The notes beneath the pieces are model-generated. The model was given only the letters and a program-made list of their open reading frames with translations, searched no databases and was not told the DNA's origin. Of a DNA stretch of 64,000 nucleotides, positions 25,202 through 34,606 are shown in pieces. This DNA comes from Methylotenera_A sp046598525 (GTDB lineage Bacteria; Pseudomonadota; Gammaproteobacteria; Burkholderiales; Methylophilaceae): the NCBI GenBank assembly GCA_046598525.1, contig JBKJIJ010000020.1:62001-126000 (forward strand). The letters are read 5' to 3'. The position numbers were made by a program, and so were the translations under genes. Numbering within the stretch: position 1 is the stretch's first letter; each line of letters begins with the position of its first letter.

Positions 25202-25519
25202 CTATTGCGTCACAATTTTAACATCAAGCGGTTCTTCATTTTCTAGCACGCTCAATAAACGATCCACATTGGGGTGCTTCCCAGGGCAATTTTCGGCATC
25301 TTCCGTATGCTCTGCAAACAAGGCCAGGCCTTCTACCGCGGCATCTAGCGTAATAGCGCCAAACATTTTATATAAATGATTAAACACTTTAAGTGAGCCT
25401 TGGCTGCCGGGTTTATTTTCAATCACGCCAGCTGGTTTGCCGTTTTCAAAAAACAATTCAATTTTTTTAATATCGTCAACGCTGTCTAATGTTTGTAGCA
25501 CATCACTAAATTTTTGCAT
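25202..25519 (-). CDS. DUF2322 family protein
   Basis: A 105-residue soluble protein with the GVIENKPGSQGSLKVFNHLY segment (residues ~31-50) and CPGKHPNVDRLLSVLE near the C-terminus, both of which I associate with DUF2322. The function is unknown. It converges on the VOC gene with 12 bases between the stops and lies downstream of coq7 on the same strand. Confidence 0.7.
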   Translation of the reverse strand: MQKFSDVLQTLDSVDDIKKIELFFENGKPAGVIENKPGSQGSLKVFNHLYKMFGAITLDAAVEGLALFAEHTEDAENCPGKHPNVDRLLSVLENEEPLDVKIVTQ

Positions 25520-25590
25520 TTCAATTATCCTATTTGTTACTTGTGTAATGGCACGTGTTGTTATGCCTATAACAATCTATGCGTATTAAG

Positions 25591-26214
25591 TTATATATAA
25601 TACGCCGTTGAAGTCATTATTTTTGAGGCGACTTTCATGCCAGCTTTAATCGGTTCTGGTAAATCACTGGCGCCTAAGTCTTTGGCCTCTTCGGCATGGG
25701 CGGTTTCATCTTGTTGCATTTGGCTAATAATGCTGCGCGTTTTAGTGTCGGTTTCGCTAAGTTTATTTAAATGGCTTTGCAAATGCTTAGAAACTTGCCG
25801 TTCTGTTTCGGCTAAAAAGCCTAAATTCCATTTATCATCAAGCGCGCCAGCTGCCGCGCCCAGCGTAAAACTGCCCACATACCACACAGGGTTTAGCCAG
25901 CTTTTGCGGCCACCTAACTCATTAATGCGCGATTCGCACCAGGCTAAATGATCAGTTTCTTCATTGGCGGCGTGTTGCAAGTTTTGCACAATTTGCGCAT
26001 TGCGAGAGGTTAACGCTTGGCCGCTATACAAGGCCTGCGCGCACACTTCGCCTACATGATTAATGCGCATTAACGCGGCGGCTTGCTTCTTTTCGGTTTC
26101 GGTAAGCGGCGATTCTTCAATATGCGCATCAGGGCGTTGCCTGCCTGCGTTGGCCTGCGCAAATACGGTGCGCAAACCAGTATCAAAAGTAGTAATTAGT
26201 TTATCAATAAACAT
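25591..26214 (-). CDS. coq7: 2-polyprenyl-3-methyl-6-methoxy-1,4-benzoquinol hydroxylase
   Basis: A 207-residue carboxylate-bridged diiron monooxygenase catalysing a late hydroxylation in ubiquinone synthesis. The ligand motifs are clear: INHVGEVCAQALYSGQ (E, residues ~50-65), ANEETDHLAWCE (E..H, ~84-95), LAETERQ and QDETAHAEEAKDLGA (E..H, near 170-185). Length is normal for the bacterial Coq7 type used instead of UbiF. Confidence 0.94.
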   Translation of the reverse strand: MFIDKLITTFDTGLRTVFAQANAGRQRPDAHIEESPLTETEKKQAAALMRINHVGEVCAQALYSGQALTSRNAQIVQNLQHAANEETDHLAWCESRINELGGRKSWLNPVWYVGSFTLGAAAGALDDKWNLGFLAETERQVSKHLQSHLNKLSETDTKTRSIISQMQQDETAHAEEAKDLGASDLPEPIKAGMKVASKIMTSTAYYI

Positions 26215-26222
26215 GTATCGTC

Positions 26223-27416
26223 CTAATCAATTAACCCAGTATAACCCAATTGTGTGGCAATAATTGTCACAGGATGCACAACCTTAACCGCTTTGTTTTG
26301 TGCGCGTAAACCCGCTGCAATGTGTAATGCGCAGCCAATATTGCTGGTGGCTAATAACATGGCTTTGGATTTATCAATGGCCGAAACTTTGTCTTTTAAC
26401 AACGCATCTGCCATATCAGGCTGCGTTAGCATATACGCACCTGCACCACCGCAACATTGGGCATTGCCAATTAAATTTTGCACATTAGCAGATGGAATTT
26501 TTTTTAATAATGCCATCACAGCCGTGTGCGATTTTTGCACATTTCGTAAGGTGCATGGCTCATGCAAGGCAATATCACTGGCAAGCGGCTGCAAAGCTAC
26601 ATCTTGCCAATCGCATTGCATTAAAAAAGCACTAATGTCTTGTATGGGCAAATCGGCATAATCTTGCAAGCCAGCGCCACAGCCGCTAGCTACCGTAATT
26701 ACCGGCTTTGCTTTATTAAATGCGGCGTTATTTTTGGCAATAAAATCTTGCGCAAGTGCGTTATTGCCTTGTTGCCTTGCCAGCCCGCCGCAACACGCTT
26801 GGGCGTTGGGAATATGCACATCGTAACCCAAGCGATTTAATACAAAAATACTGGCACGCAAAGTGTCGGTATCAAATGTATTGCTGATACAGCCTAAAAA
26901 TAAGCTTACTTCGCCTTTTTTGCTTTGCTGAGTAGGGTAGATCTCACGCCAGCTCTGTTGGACAGGCAATGTCGGTAATAATGCGATGGGTTTTTTAAGG
27001 CTAGGAATCAACGCACTAACCGTTTTTAATAGGCCAAATTGCTGTGTTAATTTTATAGATTGCGCGGCAAAACGCATTAATACTGGTTTTTGAATAACCG
27101 TATTAGCTAATCGGCTACTCAAGCTGATTGGTTTGGCAATAGCCGCGCGCGCGCTATCGATTAAGCTGCCATAGCTAACACCGTTTGGACAGGCGGTTTC
27201 GCAATTGCGGCAGCTTAAGCAGTTATTGATGTGTTGTTGATAGCGCGCATTGGCCGGCAAAATTTCGCGCGCAACGGCGCTCATTAATTGAATACGACCG
27301 CGTGGCGAATCGGCTTCTGAGCCGGTTTTGTGATAGGTGGGGCAGTGCGGCAAACATAGACCACAAGCCACACAGCGGTCGGCTTCGGCAATCAGTTGTT
27401 GGGTATTTAAAGACAT
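26223..27416 (-). CDS. glcF: GlcF-like (Fe-S) oxidoreductase subunit
   Basis: A 397-residue iron-sulfur protein with two [4Fe-4S] ferredoxin motifs (CVACGLCLPHCP near residues 18-29; CLSCRNCETACP near 66-77) and two CCG cysteine-rich domains (ACCGGLARQQGN; QCCGGAGAYMLTQP). The layout is that of glycolate oxidase subunit GlcF, which passes electrons from GlcDE to quinone. No glcD or glcE is adjacent, so the physiological partner is uncertain. A more distant in-frame start at 27434 is possible; MSLNTQQ at 27416 aligns better with the family. Confidence 0.85.
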   Translation of the reverse strand: MSLNTQQLIAEADRCVACGLCLPHCPTYHKTGSEADSPRGRIQLMSAVAREILPANARYQQHINNCLSCRNCETACPNGVSYGSLIDSARAAIAKPISLSSRLANTVIQKPVLMRFAAQSIKLTQQFGLLKTVSALIPSLKKPIALLPTLPVQQSWREIYPTQQSKKGEVSLFLGCISNTFDTDTLRASIFVLNRLGYDVHIPNAQACCGGLARQQGNNALAQDFIAKNNAAFNKAKPVITVASGCGAGLQDYADLPIQDISAFLMQCDWQDVALQPLASDIALHEPCTLRNVQKSHTAVMALLKKIPSANVQNLIGNAQCCGGAGAYMLTQPDMADALLKDKVSAIDKSKAMLLATSNIGCALHIAAGLRAQNKAVKVVHPVTIIATQLGYTGLID

Positions 27417-27501
27417 GTGAACATCATAAAACAAAGCCCTGCTTTAAGCGATGCCACAGGGTGACATTTTGACTTAAAACAGGGTATTAAAAAGCGACTA
27501 A

Positions 27502-28950
27502 CTATTTTTTAACGTTGGCTGGCTTTGTTTCTGTAGCCTTGGCTTCAGTCGGTTTTACTTCTGGCGTTTTTTGCACTGGCAAGCCTTTTAATACATTCAT
27601 GGCTTGCACAAACTGAATGTCCTCTTTGCTGGCTGGCTCAATCGGGCCTTTTTGCTCTGCAAATTTCTTCTCAGCTAAGGCTGCTTTGGCGGCGGCATCT
27701 TTGGCGTCATCTACTACTTTTGCTGGCGCTTCAGAATCTTTAGGGTTAGATAAATGCTTAGCTAAATCAGCTTCGCGAATATTGTTTGATTGGTCAAAAC
27801 CGTCTTCAACAATAATATCCGGCACAATACCTTTGGCCTGAATTGAGCGACCTTTTGGCGTGAAATAACGCGCAGTAGTTAATTTAATCGCGCTGCCGTT
27901 GTTCATTGGCAGAATGGTTTGCACTGAGCCTTTACCAAAGCTTTGCGTACCCAAAATGGTGGCACGTTTATGGTCTTGCAATGCGCCTGCTACAATTTCA
28001 GAGGCCGATGCTGAACCGTTATTAATTAACACCACAATCGGCGTTGTTTTGTAATCAGCTGATTCATCTTTTAAATAATCCGATTTACCGCGACGCGCAT
28101 AATCTAAGGGCGCCGCATTTAAACGCATTTTAGCGTCTGCCGTGCGGCCTTCTGTGTAAACAACTAACTCATTTTTTGGTAAGAAAGCGGCTGATACACC
28201 AACGGCTGCATCTAATAAACCACCTGGATTATTACGCAAATCAAGCACCAAGCCTTTAAATGGGCCTTTGTTTTGCTCACGCAATGTTTTTAATGCTTTG
28301 GCTAAATCCTCACCGGTATGTTCTTGAAACTGTGTAATGCGCACATAGCCATAGCCTGGCTCAATGTATTTGTTTTTAACACTTTGCGATTTAATAACAG
28401 CGCGCGTTAATTTAAAAGTTAGTGGCTTGGTTTCGCCTTTACGCAATACCGTTAACAAAATATCGGTATCTGGCTTGCCGCGCATTTTTTTAACGGCATC
28501 GTTTAAGCTTAAACCACGTACTTGCGTGTCATCTAATTTAGAAATTAAATCGCCACTTTTTAAGCCAGCTTTGTAAGCTGGACTATCTTCAATTGGCGTG
28601 ACTACTTTAACCAAGCCGTCTTCCATGGCTACTTCAATGCCCAAGCCGCCAAATTCGCCTTGCGTGCCGGCTTGCAAATCTTTGTAGCCATCGGCATCCA
28701 TAAAGGTAGAATGAGGGTCTAAGCCAGCTAGCATGCCTGTAAGCGCTTCGTTAATCAGCTTTTTGTCTTCAACTGGCTCAACATAATCACTTTTTACTTT
28801 GCCAAACACTTCGGCAAATACGCGTAAATCGTCTAATGGCAATTGCGATACGCTGGTTTTTTCGGCCAATGCCGAAAAGTTTAGACTAATAAGTACGCCG
28901 ACTAAAACGCCAGAGCCAACTAAGCCCATTTTTTCAAAAGAAGAACGCAT
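27502..28950 (-). CDS. ctpA: C-terminal processing protease (S41 family)
   Basis: A 482-residue periplasmic serine protease. An N-terminal hydrophobic segment (LVGSGVLVGVLISLNFSALA) is a signal or anchor. A PDZ domain lies around residues 90-175 (GIEVAMEDGLVKVVTPIEDS; GLKSGDLISKLDD). The S41 core holds NNGSASASEIVAGAL (catalytic Ser) and GTQSFGKGSVQ (catalytic Lys). The C-terminal Ala/Lys/Glu-rich extension is variable in the family. The ATG at 28950 follows AAGGG; an ATG 15 bases upstream lacks a comparable site. Confidence 0.93.
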   Translation of the reverse strand: MRSSFEKMGLVGSGVLVGVLISLNFSALAEKTSVSQLPLDDLRVFAEVFGKVKSDYVEPVEDKKLINEALTGMLAGLDPHSTFMDADGYKDLQAGTQGEFGGLGIEVAMEDGLVKVVTPIEDSPAYKAGLKSGDLISKLDDTQVRGLSLNDAVKKMRGKPDTDILLTVLRKGETKPLTFKLTRAVIKSQSVKNKYIEPGYGYVRITQFQEHTGEDLAKALKTLREQNKGPFKGLVLDLRNNPGGLLDAAVGVSAAFLPKNELVVYTEGRTADAKMRLNAAPLDYARRGKSDYLKDESADYKTTPIVVLINNGSASASEIVAGALQDHKRATILGTQSFGKGSVQTILPMNNGSAIKLTTARYFTPKGRSIQAKGIVPDIIVEDGFDQSNNIREADLAKHLSNPKDSEAPAKVVDDAKDAAAKAALAEKKFAEQKGPIEPASKEDIQFVQAMNVLKGLPVQKTPEVKPTEAKATETKPANVKK

Positions 28951-29118
28951 GCAAACCCTTTTCAATAAAATAATTGGTACTACGCAGCAATATAAGTGCG
29001 CATAAATACCGTTAACACTAAGCTATGAGCTTACAATAAAACAATAGGTTCATTTTGCGCTATTTCAAGTCGGTTGAATAGGTCAAAACCGCTTTTTTAC
29101 ATAAAGATACAAACACAT

Positions 29119-29415
29119 ATGTTGATTATAAATACCGAAAAAACGCATATTATTAATATTGAATATTGCACGCAATGCCGCTGGTTACTGCGCGCTGCTT
29201 GGATGGCGCAAGAGTTGCTCACCACTTTTGAAGATGAATTAAAAGCGGTGAGTTTGCAGCCAGGCACAGGCGGCATATTTGAGGTGCGTTTAAATGGCGC
29301 GGTGATATTTAATCGCAAAGATCATGGCCGTTTTCCCGAATCGAAAGAATTAAAGCAGCTGATTCGCGATGTGATTGACCCTGCACGTGATTTGGGCCAC
29401 AGCGATAAAAAATAA
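29119..29415 (+). CDS. SelT/SelW/SelH-family thioredoxin-like protein
   Basis: A 98-residue Rdx-family protein. INIEYCTQCRWLLRAAWMAQELL (residues ~10-32) contains the CxxC motif that is CxxU in selenoprotein W. GIFEVRLNGAVIFNRKDHGRFPESKELKQLIRD completes the short thioredoxin-like fold. It is presumed to act in thiol redox chemistry; the bacterial substrate is unknown. The frame is open to a TTG at 29074, but the ATG at 29119 directly precedes the family's first strand. Confidence 0.85.
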   Translation: MLIINTEKTHIINIEYCTQCRWLLRAAWMAQELLTTFEDELKAVSLQPGTGGIFEVRLNGAVIFNRKDHGRFPESKELKQLIRDVIDPARDLGHSDKK

Positions 29416-29581
29416 GGGCAACAAATCGCGTTTTTTAAATGTGGTTGTTGAATGTGGTTGATAGTGACAATGCGAACTATTTGCAATTCTGCAAGGCATT
29501 TTTATTTGGGTTAAACTGCGCCAAGTTGAGTAGAAAAACAATATTTAATTACTCAAATTTACTTAATTTAGGAGAATGAAA

Positions 29582-30043
29582 ATGTCAGATAATCATGGTG
29601 TTGATACCCCAGTAACCAAAGCGCTTAATACTATTTTAGAGCTAGAGCTGGCCGGTGTGGTGCGCTATACGCATTATGCGTTAATGGTGTTTGGCTACAA
29701 CCGTATTCCTATTGTTTCTTGGTTGCGTGAGCAAGCCGCTGAATCTTTAGCGCATGCCGATAAAGCAGGTGAGCTGATTACCCACTTAGGCGGACATCCA
29801 TCTTTGTCCATTGGCCCATTATTAGAAACACATAATCACGATATTGGCGATATTTTACGCGAATCGATGGCGCACGAAAAACTAGCATTAAACGCTTATA
29901 GAGCATTGTTAAAACTGGTTGAGGGCGATTCAGTGATGCTGGAAGAATATGCGCGCGAGATGATTTATCAAGAAGAATTGCATTCTGGCGAAGTAGATAA
30001 AATGCTACGTAAACCAGGCGAGATTGCTAAATTTAATGAATAA
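29582..30043 (+). CDS. bacterioferritin-like ferritin-fold protein
   Basis: A 153-residue four-helix-bundle protein. Helix A has LNTILELELAGVVRYTHYALMVFG (Glu ligand), helix B AAESLAHADKAGELITHLGG (E..H), and helices C/D LRESMAHEKLALNAYRALLKLV and EEYAREMIYQEELHSGEVDKML, which supply the remaining E/H ligands of a diiron site. This fits bacterioferritin or its mini-ferritin relatives for iron storage and detoxification. The heme-binding Met of Bfr is not obvious. GGAG seven bases upstream selects the ATG at 29582. Confidence 0.82.
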   Translation: MSDNHGVDTPVTKALNTILELELAGVVRYTHYALMVFGYNRIPIVSWLREQAAESLAHADKAGELITHLGGHPSLSIGPLLETHNHDIGDILRESMAHEKLALNAYRALLKLVEGDSVMLEEYAREMIYQEELHSGEVDKMLRKPGEIAKFNE

Positions 30044-30083
30044 GTTTTATTTTTGATAATTGTTTATAGTAATTTGATTTAAT

Positions 30084-30116
30084 ATAAAAAAGCGGCCTTG
30101 GCCGCTTTTTTATATT
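30084..30116. terminator. bidirectional intrinsic terminator
   Basis: AATATAAAAAAGCGGCC-TT-GGCCGCTTTTTTATATT is a near-perfect stem between convergent genes. Confidence 0.9.
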
Positions 30117-30171
30117 TTGACTTTGTATTTTGACTAATGAAATTTAGATTCTGATTTGCCGTTTTGTTTTA

Positions 30172-30744
30172 TTACTCTGTAGATTTTTCGAGTTCTTTAT
30201 CTAAACGCTGTGCGCCACTAAAGCGGCTGGCCCAATAACCATTATTCATATTTTCTACCCGCACTGTTTTGCCAGTGCTGGGCGCATGAATAAATTTGTT
30301 ATCGCCCATGTAAATTCCCACATGCGAAAACGCCGATTTCATGGTGTTAAAAAATACCAAATCACCGGGTTGTAATTCTTGTTTTTTGACTGTTTTACCA
30401 ATTTGCGCAATGGCGCGCGCGGTTGGCGGCAAGGTTAAATTGGTGGCTTGGCTAAACACATAGCGCACAAATCCACTGCAATCAAAGCCTGTTTCTGGGC
30501 TTTTTCCGCCATATTTATATTGAATGCCGGTTAAGCTGAGCGCGTTAACCAACACTTCTTGCGCGCGTAATTGCCAACGGCTAATTTTGTTTTGAGCGTC
30601 TGTAGAATCTTGGGCGTTCAGTTCTTCCGCTTCATCTGTGCTCTCAATGGTCACGCCTGCTGCATTTTGCAGAAACGATTCTTCAGCATTGCCATTGAAG
30701 CTTATGCTTAGAAAAATAATGAAAAATGAGATGAAAAACTTCAT
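30172..30744 (-). CDS. NlpC/P60 (C40) cell-wall peptidase
   Basis: A 190-residue secreted hydrolase with a signal peptide (MKFFISFFIIFLSISFNGNA-E) and a C-terminal NlpC/P60 domain: YKYGGKSPETGFDCSGFVRY (catalytic Cys), QPGDLVFFNTMKSAFSHVGIYMG (catalytic His) and KFIHAPSTGKTV. It cleaves peptidoglycan stem peptides. The frame is open to 30840, but the internal ATG at 30744 begins the signal peptide, so it is chosen. Confidence 0.9.
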   Translation of the reverse strand: MKFFISFFIIFLSISFNGNAEESFLQNAAGVTIESTDEAEELNAQDSTDAQNKISRWQLRAQEVLVNALSLTGIQYKYGGKSPETGFDCSGFVRYVFSQATNLTLPPTARAIAQIGKTVKKQELQPGDLVFFNTMKSAFSHVGIYMGDNKFIHAPSTGKTVRVENMNNGYWASRFSGAQRLDKELEKSTE

Positions 30745-30873
30745 GCAGTATTTTTTATGGATTTCCAGTTTTATATGATTAATAAAATTAAAGCCTATTT
30801 TAAATGCGCAAAATCTACTAAAAAGACATTCACACACCAAAATAGGCTATTTAAAACAGTAGCTTATAATAAA

Positions 30874-31158
30874 TTATTTGGCCATGGCATTTTTAATTAG
30901 GCCGATAACCGCCAATAACACACCACCACCTACACCACCGCCCGCAACTTGCGCAATAATTGAGCCTATATCGGCTCCACCTGCCGCTGCAGCGCCGCCT
31001 ACGCCTAGCATGCTTAGCAATTGGCCACCTAAGCCGCCACCTAAAATACCCACTAGCGAGTTGCCTAATGTACCTAAACTTACGTTTTTGAGCAAGCTAC
31101 CTGCAAGATTGCCGCCTACAGCACCACTAATTAATTGAATAATTAATCCTAAATCCAT
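30874..31158 (-). CDS. small glycine-rich hydrophobic protein
   Basis: Not recognised as a named family. A 94-residue protein rich in Gly, Leu, Ala and Val, with repeated LGG/VGG motifs (SLVGILGGGLGGQLLSMLGVGG; QVAGGGVGGGVLLAVIGLI) and a basic end (KNAMAK). It looks like two or three short membrane-inserting helices, similar in composition to small amphipathic membrane or bacteriocin-like peptides. A good ribosome binding site (GGGAGG) precedes the start. No immunity or transport gene accompanies it. Confidence 0.65.
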   Translation of the reverse strand: MDLGLIIQLISGAVGGNLAGSLLKNVSLGTLGNSLVGILGGGLGGQLLSMLGVGGAAAAGGADIGSIIAQVAGGGVGGGVLLAVIGLIKNAMAK

Positions 31159-31257
31159 ATATCCTCCCTAGAGATAATCATAAGTAAAATCACATTTCAC
31201 ACCCAACAGCAACGCTACCGTAGCAGGCAAAAGTGTCGATTACAAGGCTTAGAAAAG

Positions 31258-31295
31258 AAATGCCACATTCGGTTAAGAATGTGGCATTAATTAGA
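31258..31295 (-). terminator. Rho-independent terminator of the DUF4394 gene
   Basis: AATGCCACATTC and GAATGTGGCATT arms with a 6-base loop; on the minus strand a T-rich run follows. Confidence 0.75.
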
Positions 31296-31370
31296 GCGCT
31301 AAATATTGTGCTAATGCATTGAATAATAATTAATAATTACTTTATTATTTGAAACGTAAATTTTCTTTAA

Positions 31371-32258
31371 TTACGCTTTTTTGCTTCTGCGACGTGATGC
31401 GGCGCCAATAAAACCAAGGCCGGCAACTAGCATGGCATACTTTTCTGGTTCTGGCACGGCGGCAACGGTTAAGCCGTTAATCGTTCCGTTAAAAGTGCCT
31501 ACTAAAGTAGCGGCGCCAGTAGCAGTATTAATGGTAATTAATTTAGATTTTAATAAGCCATCATCCATGTTAACCGCGGCGTAGCCAACGCCATTGGCCA
31601 AAATATCAAAACCGTTTGCACTTAAAATATCATGATTCAACGCGCCAACAGTGTTAATAGTAGGTGCATTAAAGCCCGTTGCGGCAAATGATAAAGTGTC
31701 GTTTGCACTATTAATATAGTATAAGCCAGTTGAAATTGGCGCCGTTGTTGGCGTGCTGGCATCGCTATTGCTATAAGCCACAGCGTTAAAGCCAGCGGCG
31801 ATTGATGTTGCCACCGTTACAGCACCTGTTACCGCATTAACCGCAAAATTTTCACCAGTAGAGCTAATTAAGCGTAAAGATGCACCTGTGCCGCGATCGG
31901 CAACTGGATTAAAATCAATGCCGTATGATTTGCCCAAAGTGATGACTGGGTTATTTAAAGTAGCAACAAAAGAGCTAACGCCAGTTGTGGCGTCAATGGT
32001 GTAAATATTGTTAGTGCGCGTTAAGCCATACACCAAATTGTTGGATGGGCGCAAATCGATGCCAACAAAGTTTTCGCCAAAAGCCGCACCGGTAATGGTG
32101 TTAAAAATGGCATTTTCTACATTGCTGCTATCAAAAACGCCAATTTGATTGCTGCTGTTAATGGCCACTAAGCCAACAGCGTTGGCGCTACCGGCAAATG
32201 CCGCTAATGTTGCGGCAATGGCCACAGCCATCGTCGTTCGTAATTTAAATCCGTTCAT
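31371..32258 (-). CDS. DUF4394 protein with PEP-CTERM sorting signal
   Basis: A 295-residue exported protein: signal peptide ending GSANA-V, then a DUF4394 beta-propeller-like region (GIDLRPSNNLVYGLTRTNNI; YGIDFNPVADRGTGASLRLIS; AVNAVTGAVT), and a C-terminal AVPEPEKYAMLVAGLGFIGA followed by an Arg/Lys cluster, the classic PEP-CTERM tail. GGAGA seven bases before the ATG at 32258 fixes the start. Unlike the VPLPA pair at 22-23.6 kb it carries the VPEPEK form of the sorting motif. Extracellular role unknown. Confidence 0.88.
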   Translation of the reverse strand: MNGFKLRTTMAVAIAATLAAFAGSANAVGLVAINSSNQIGVFDSSNVENAIFNTITGAAFGENFVGIDLRPSNNLVYGLTRTNNIYTIDATTGVSSFVATLNNPVITLGKSYGIDFNPVADRGTGASLRLISSTGENFAVNAVTGAVTVATSIAAGFNAVAYSNSDASTPTTAPISTGLYYINSANDTLSFAATGFNAPTINTVGALNHDILSANGFDILANGVGYAAVNMDDGLLKSKLITINTATGAATLVGTFNGTINGLTVAAVPEPEKYAMLVAGLGFIGAASRRRSKKA

Positions 32259-32580
32259 CTGATTCTCCAAGTAAATAAAATAATTAAAATTTGTTCATCG
32301 TTAATAAATCGAGAAAGGTAAAGCGAGAAGCGTTTTTAAATTCAAACTATTTAAAAATTAAATTTGTGATGCAATCGTTTTAATAGGCAGGTTTGCGTAT
32401 AAAATTATTGCGCAATCCAAACAACCCTCAAAAACAATAGCTCACTAACGATTCACACACAAAATATTATCTTGGCTGCATGACATCATGATTTATCCTT
32501 TTACAGTTCTACCTAGTCCACCAGGACTACGAACTAATACACTTTAAAGTCAGCGCCTACTTAATGTCAGCAACCACCTA
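32259..32580. other. gene-free stretch between divergent genes
   Basis: This 322-base region separates the DUF4394 gene (minus) and the helicase gene (plus). It must hold both promoters, but no box is convincing. A small inverted repeat, TAGTCC-ACCA-GGACTA (32514-32529), lies 52 bases before the helicase start. I see no open frame with coding character. Confidence 0.5.
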
Positions 32581-34506
32581 ATGTCAGTTCTGGAAAACTT
32601 CTTTTCATCCAATGGCCAGTTAGCCGAAACCATTGCTGGTTTTAGTGAGCGGCCGCAGCAGCTAGAAATGGCGCTGGCGATTGAGGCCGCCATTAAAGAC
32701 AATAAGCAATTGGTGGCAGAGGCGGGCACAGGCACAGGCAAAACCTTTGCTTACTTAGTGCCAGCGCTGCTTTCAGGCGGCAAGGTGATTATTTCTACAG
32801 GCACCAAAACGCTGCAAGACCAGCTTTTTAATCGCGATTTGCCCAATGTGCGCGATGCGCTAAAAGTGCCGGTGACGGTTGCTATGCTAAAAGGCCGCTC
32901 TAACTATGTGTGCCATTATCATTTAGAGGCGGCAACATTAAGCGGCCGTTTTGCCAGCCGCGAAGACGCCAAATATGTGCATTTAATTAAAAACTTTGTT
33001 GAAAACAGCAAAACGGGTGATAAAGCGGAATTAGTGGACGTGCCCGAAAACGCCACCATTTGGCTAAATGTGACCAGCACGCGTGATAATTGCTTAGGCC
33101 AAGATTGCAGTTTTTATAAAGAATGTTTTGTGATGGAAGCGCGCAAAAAAGCGCTGGCGGCCGATGTGGTAGTGGTGAATCACCACTTGTTTTTTGCCGA
33201 TGTAATGCTGCGCGATGAAGGCGTGGCAGAGCTGCTGCCAAGCGCCAACACCGTTATTTTTGATGAAGCGCATCAATTGCCCGAAGTAGCCGGCTTGTTT
33301 TTTGGTGAAGATATTTCTACCAGCCAGCTAATTGAGCTTTGCCGCGATTGCACCGCTGCGCACTTAACGCTGGCCAAAGATTGTGTGGCGCTATGTGAAA
33401 GCATTCCTAAATTAGAAAAAGCCTGCAAAGATTTTAGGCTGGTATTCCAATTTGAAGGCTCACGCATGCCTGTGCAAAAAGCCTTGGCGCTCAAAGAGTT
33501 TGAATCCGCCTTTGGTGAAATGCAAACCATGCTGAACGATTTAAATAAAATACTAGAAAGCCAAGCCGCACGCGACCCGATGCTGGAAAAATGCTGGCAG
33601 CGCGGTGAGGCATTAAGCGCGCAATTGGGCAGTTGGATTAAAGCGACCAATACTAATTTGGTGCGCTGGGTAGAAGTGTTTACGCAATCGGTGCAATTAC
33701 ACGCCACGCCGCTAAGTGTGGCTGATGGCTTTAGCAAGCAATTAAATGCTCAGCCGCGCGCTTGGATTTTTACTTCGGCAACGCTGGCGGTAAAAAGTGA
33801 TTTCAGCCATTACATTGCGCAAATGGGTTTGCATGATGCCGAAACAGGCTTTTGGGAAAGCCCGTTTGATTACAATAATCAAGCCTTGTTATACGCCCCG
33901 CCTAATATGCCAGACCCCAATAACAGTGCGTATGCCGCTGCGGTAGCGGCAGTCAGCTTTCCTGTCATTCAAGCTAGCCAAGGCCGCGCGTTTGTGCTGT
34001 GCACATCGCTAAAAGCCATGCGCGAAGTGCATGCGCTATTAAAAGATGCGTTTGCCAGCGCTGGCATGGAATACCCATTATTAATGCAAGGCGAAAGCAC
34101 GCGCACCGAATTATTAGACCGCTTTCGCGCGCATGGCAACGCCGTATTAGTTGGCTCTCAGAGCTTTTGGGAAGGCGTTGATGTGCGCGGTGAAGCGCTA
34201 TCAGTCGTGATTATCGACAAATTACCATTCGCCTCGCCAGATGACCCAGTACTTTCCGCGCGAATCGATAAAATGAATCAAGAAGGCAAAAACGCCTTTA
34301 TGGAATATCAATTGCCGTATTCGGTAATTACCTTGAAACAAGGCGCAGGTAGATTGATCCGCGATGAAACCGATAGAGGCGTGCTGGTAATTTGCGACCC
34401 ACGATTGATTACAAAGCCTTATGGCAAGCGCATTTGGCAAAGCTTGCCGCCGTTTAAGCGCACTAAATTGTTGGCGGATGTTGAAGCTTTTTTTGCGGCA
34501 CAATAA
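32581..34506 (+). CDS. DinG/YoaA-type ATP-dependent DNA helicase
   Basis: A 641-residue XPD/Rad3-like superfamily 2 helicase. Walker A AEAGTGTGKTFAYLVPAL is near residues 48-65. Four cysteines of an iron-sulfur cluster are visible in NYVCHYH, DNCLGQDCSFYKECF (residues ~110-183). The DEAH box IFDEAHQLPE is near 227, and motif VI KQGAGRLIRDETDRGVL near 583. The size and Fe-S domain match YoaA (replication-fork repair partner of HolC) more than E. coli DinG. It unwinds 5'-3'. Confidence 0.92.
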   Translation: MSVLENFFSSNGQLAETIAGFSERPQQLEMALAIEAAIKDNKQLVAEAGTGTGKTFAYLVPALLSGGKVIISTGTKTLQDQLFNRDLPNVRDALKVPVTVAMLKGRSNYVCHYHLEAATLSGRFASREDAKYVHLIKNFVENSKTGDKAELVDVPENATIWLNVTSTRDNCLGQDCSFYKECFVMEARKKALAADVVVVNHHLFFADVMLRDEGVAELLPSANTVIFDEAHQLPEVAGLFFGEDISTSQLIELCRDCTAAHLTLAKDCVALCESIPKLEKACKDFRLVFQFEGSRMPVQKALALKEFESAFGEMQTMLNDLNKILESQAARDPMLEKCWQRGEALSAQLGSWIKATNTNLVRWVEVFTQSVQLHATPLSVADGFSKQLNAQPRAWIFTSATLAVKSDFSHYIAQMGLHDAETGFWESPFDYNNQALLYAPPNMPDPNNSAYAAAVAAVSFPVIQASQGRAFVLCTSLKAMREVHALLKDAFASAGMEYPLLMQGESTRTELLDRFRAHGNAVLVGSQSFWEGVDVRGEALSVVIIDKLPFASPDDPVLSARIDKMNQEGKNAFMEYQLPYSVITLKQGAGRLIRDETDRGVLVICDPRLITKPYGKRIWQSLPPFKRTKLLADVEAFFAAQ

Positions 34507-34567
34507 ACTCGCCTATTTGAAGATTTGGGTTATGTAGCCATTAATAAGGTATCGCTTGAATATAAAT

Positions 34568-34591
34568 ATATGTACAATATCACGTACATAT
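34568..34591. promoter_or_regulatory. palindromic operator of yefM-yoeB
   Basis: ATATGTAC-N8-GTACATAT is a perfect 8-bp-arm inverted repeat 16 bases before the yefM start. The TGTACA hexamer is the core of the YefM operator known from E. coli, supporting autorepression by the YefM-YoeB complex. Confidence 0.8.
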
Positions 34592-34606
34592 TTGAAGGAA
34601 AAAATC

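Noticed and set aside
30745..30840. N-terminal extension of the NlpC/P60 protein
   Set aside because: It would hide a good signal peptide that begins at 30744.
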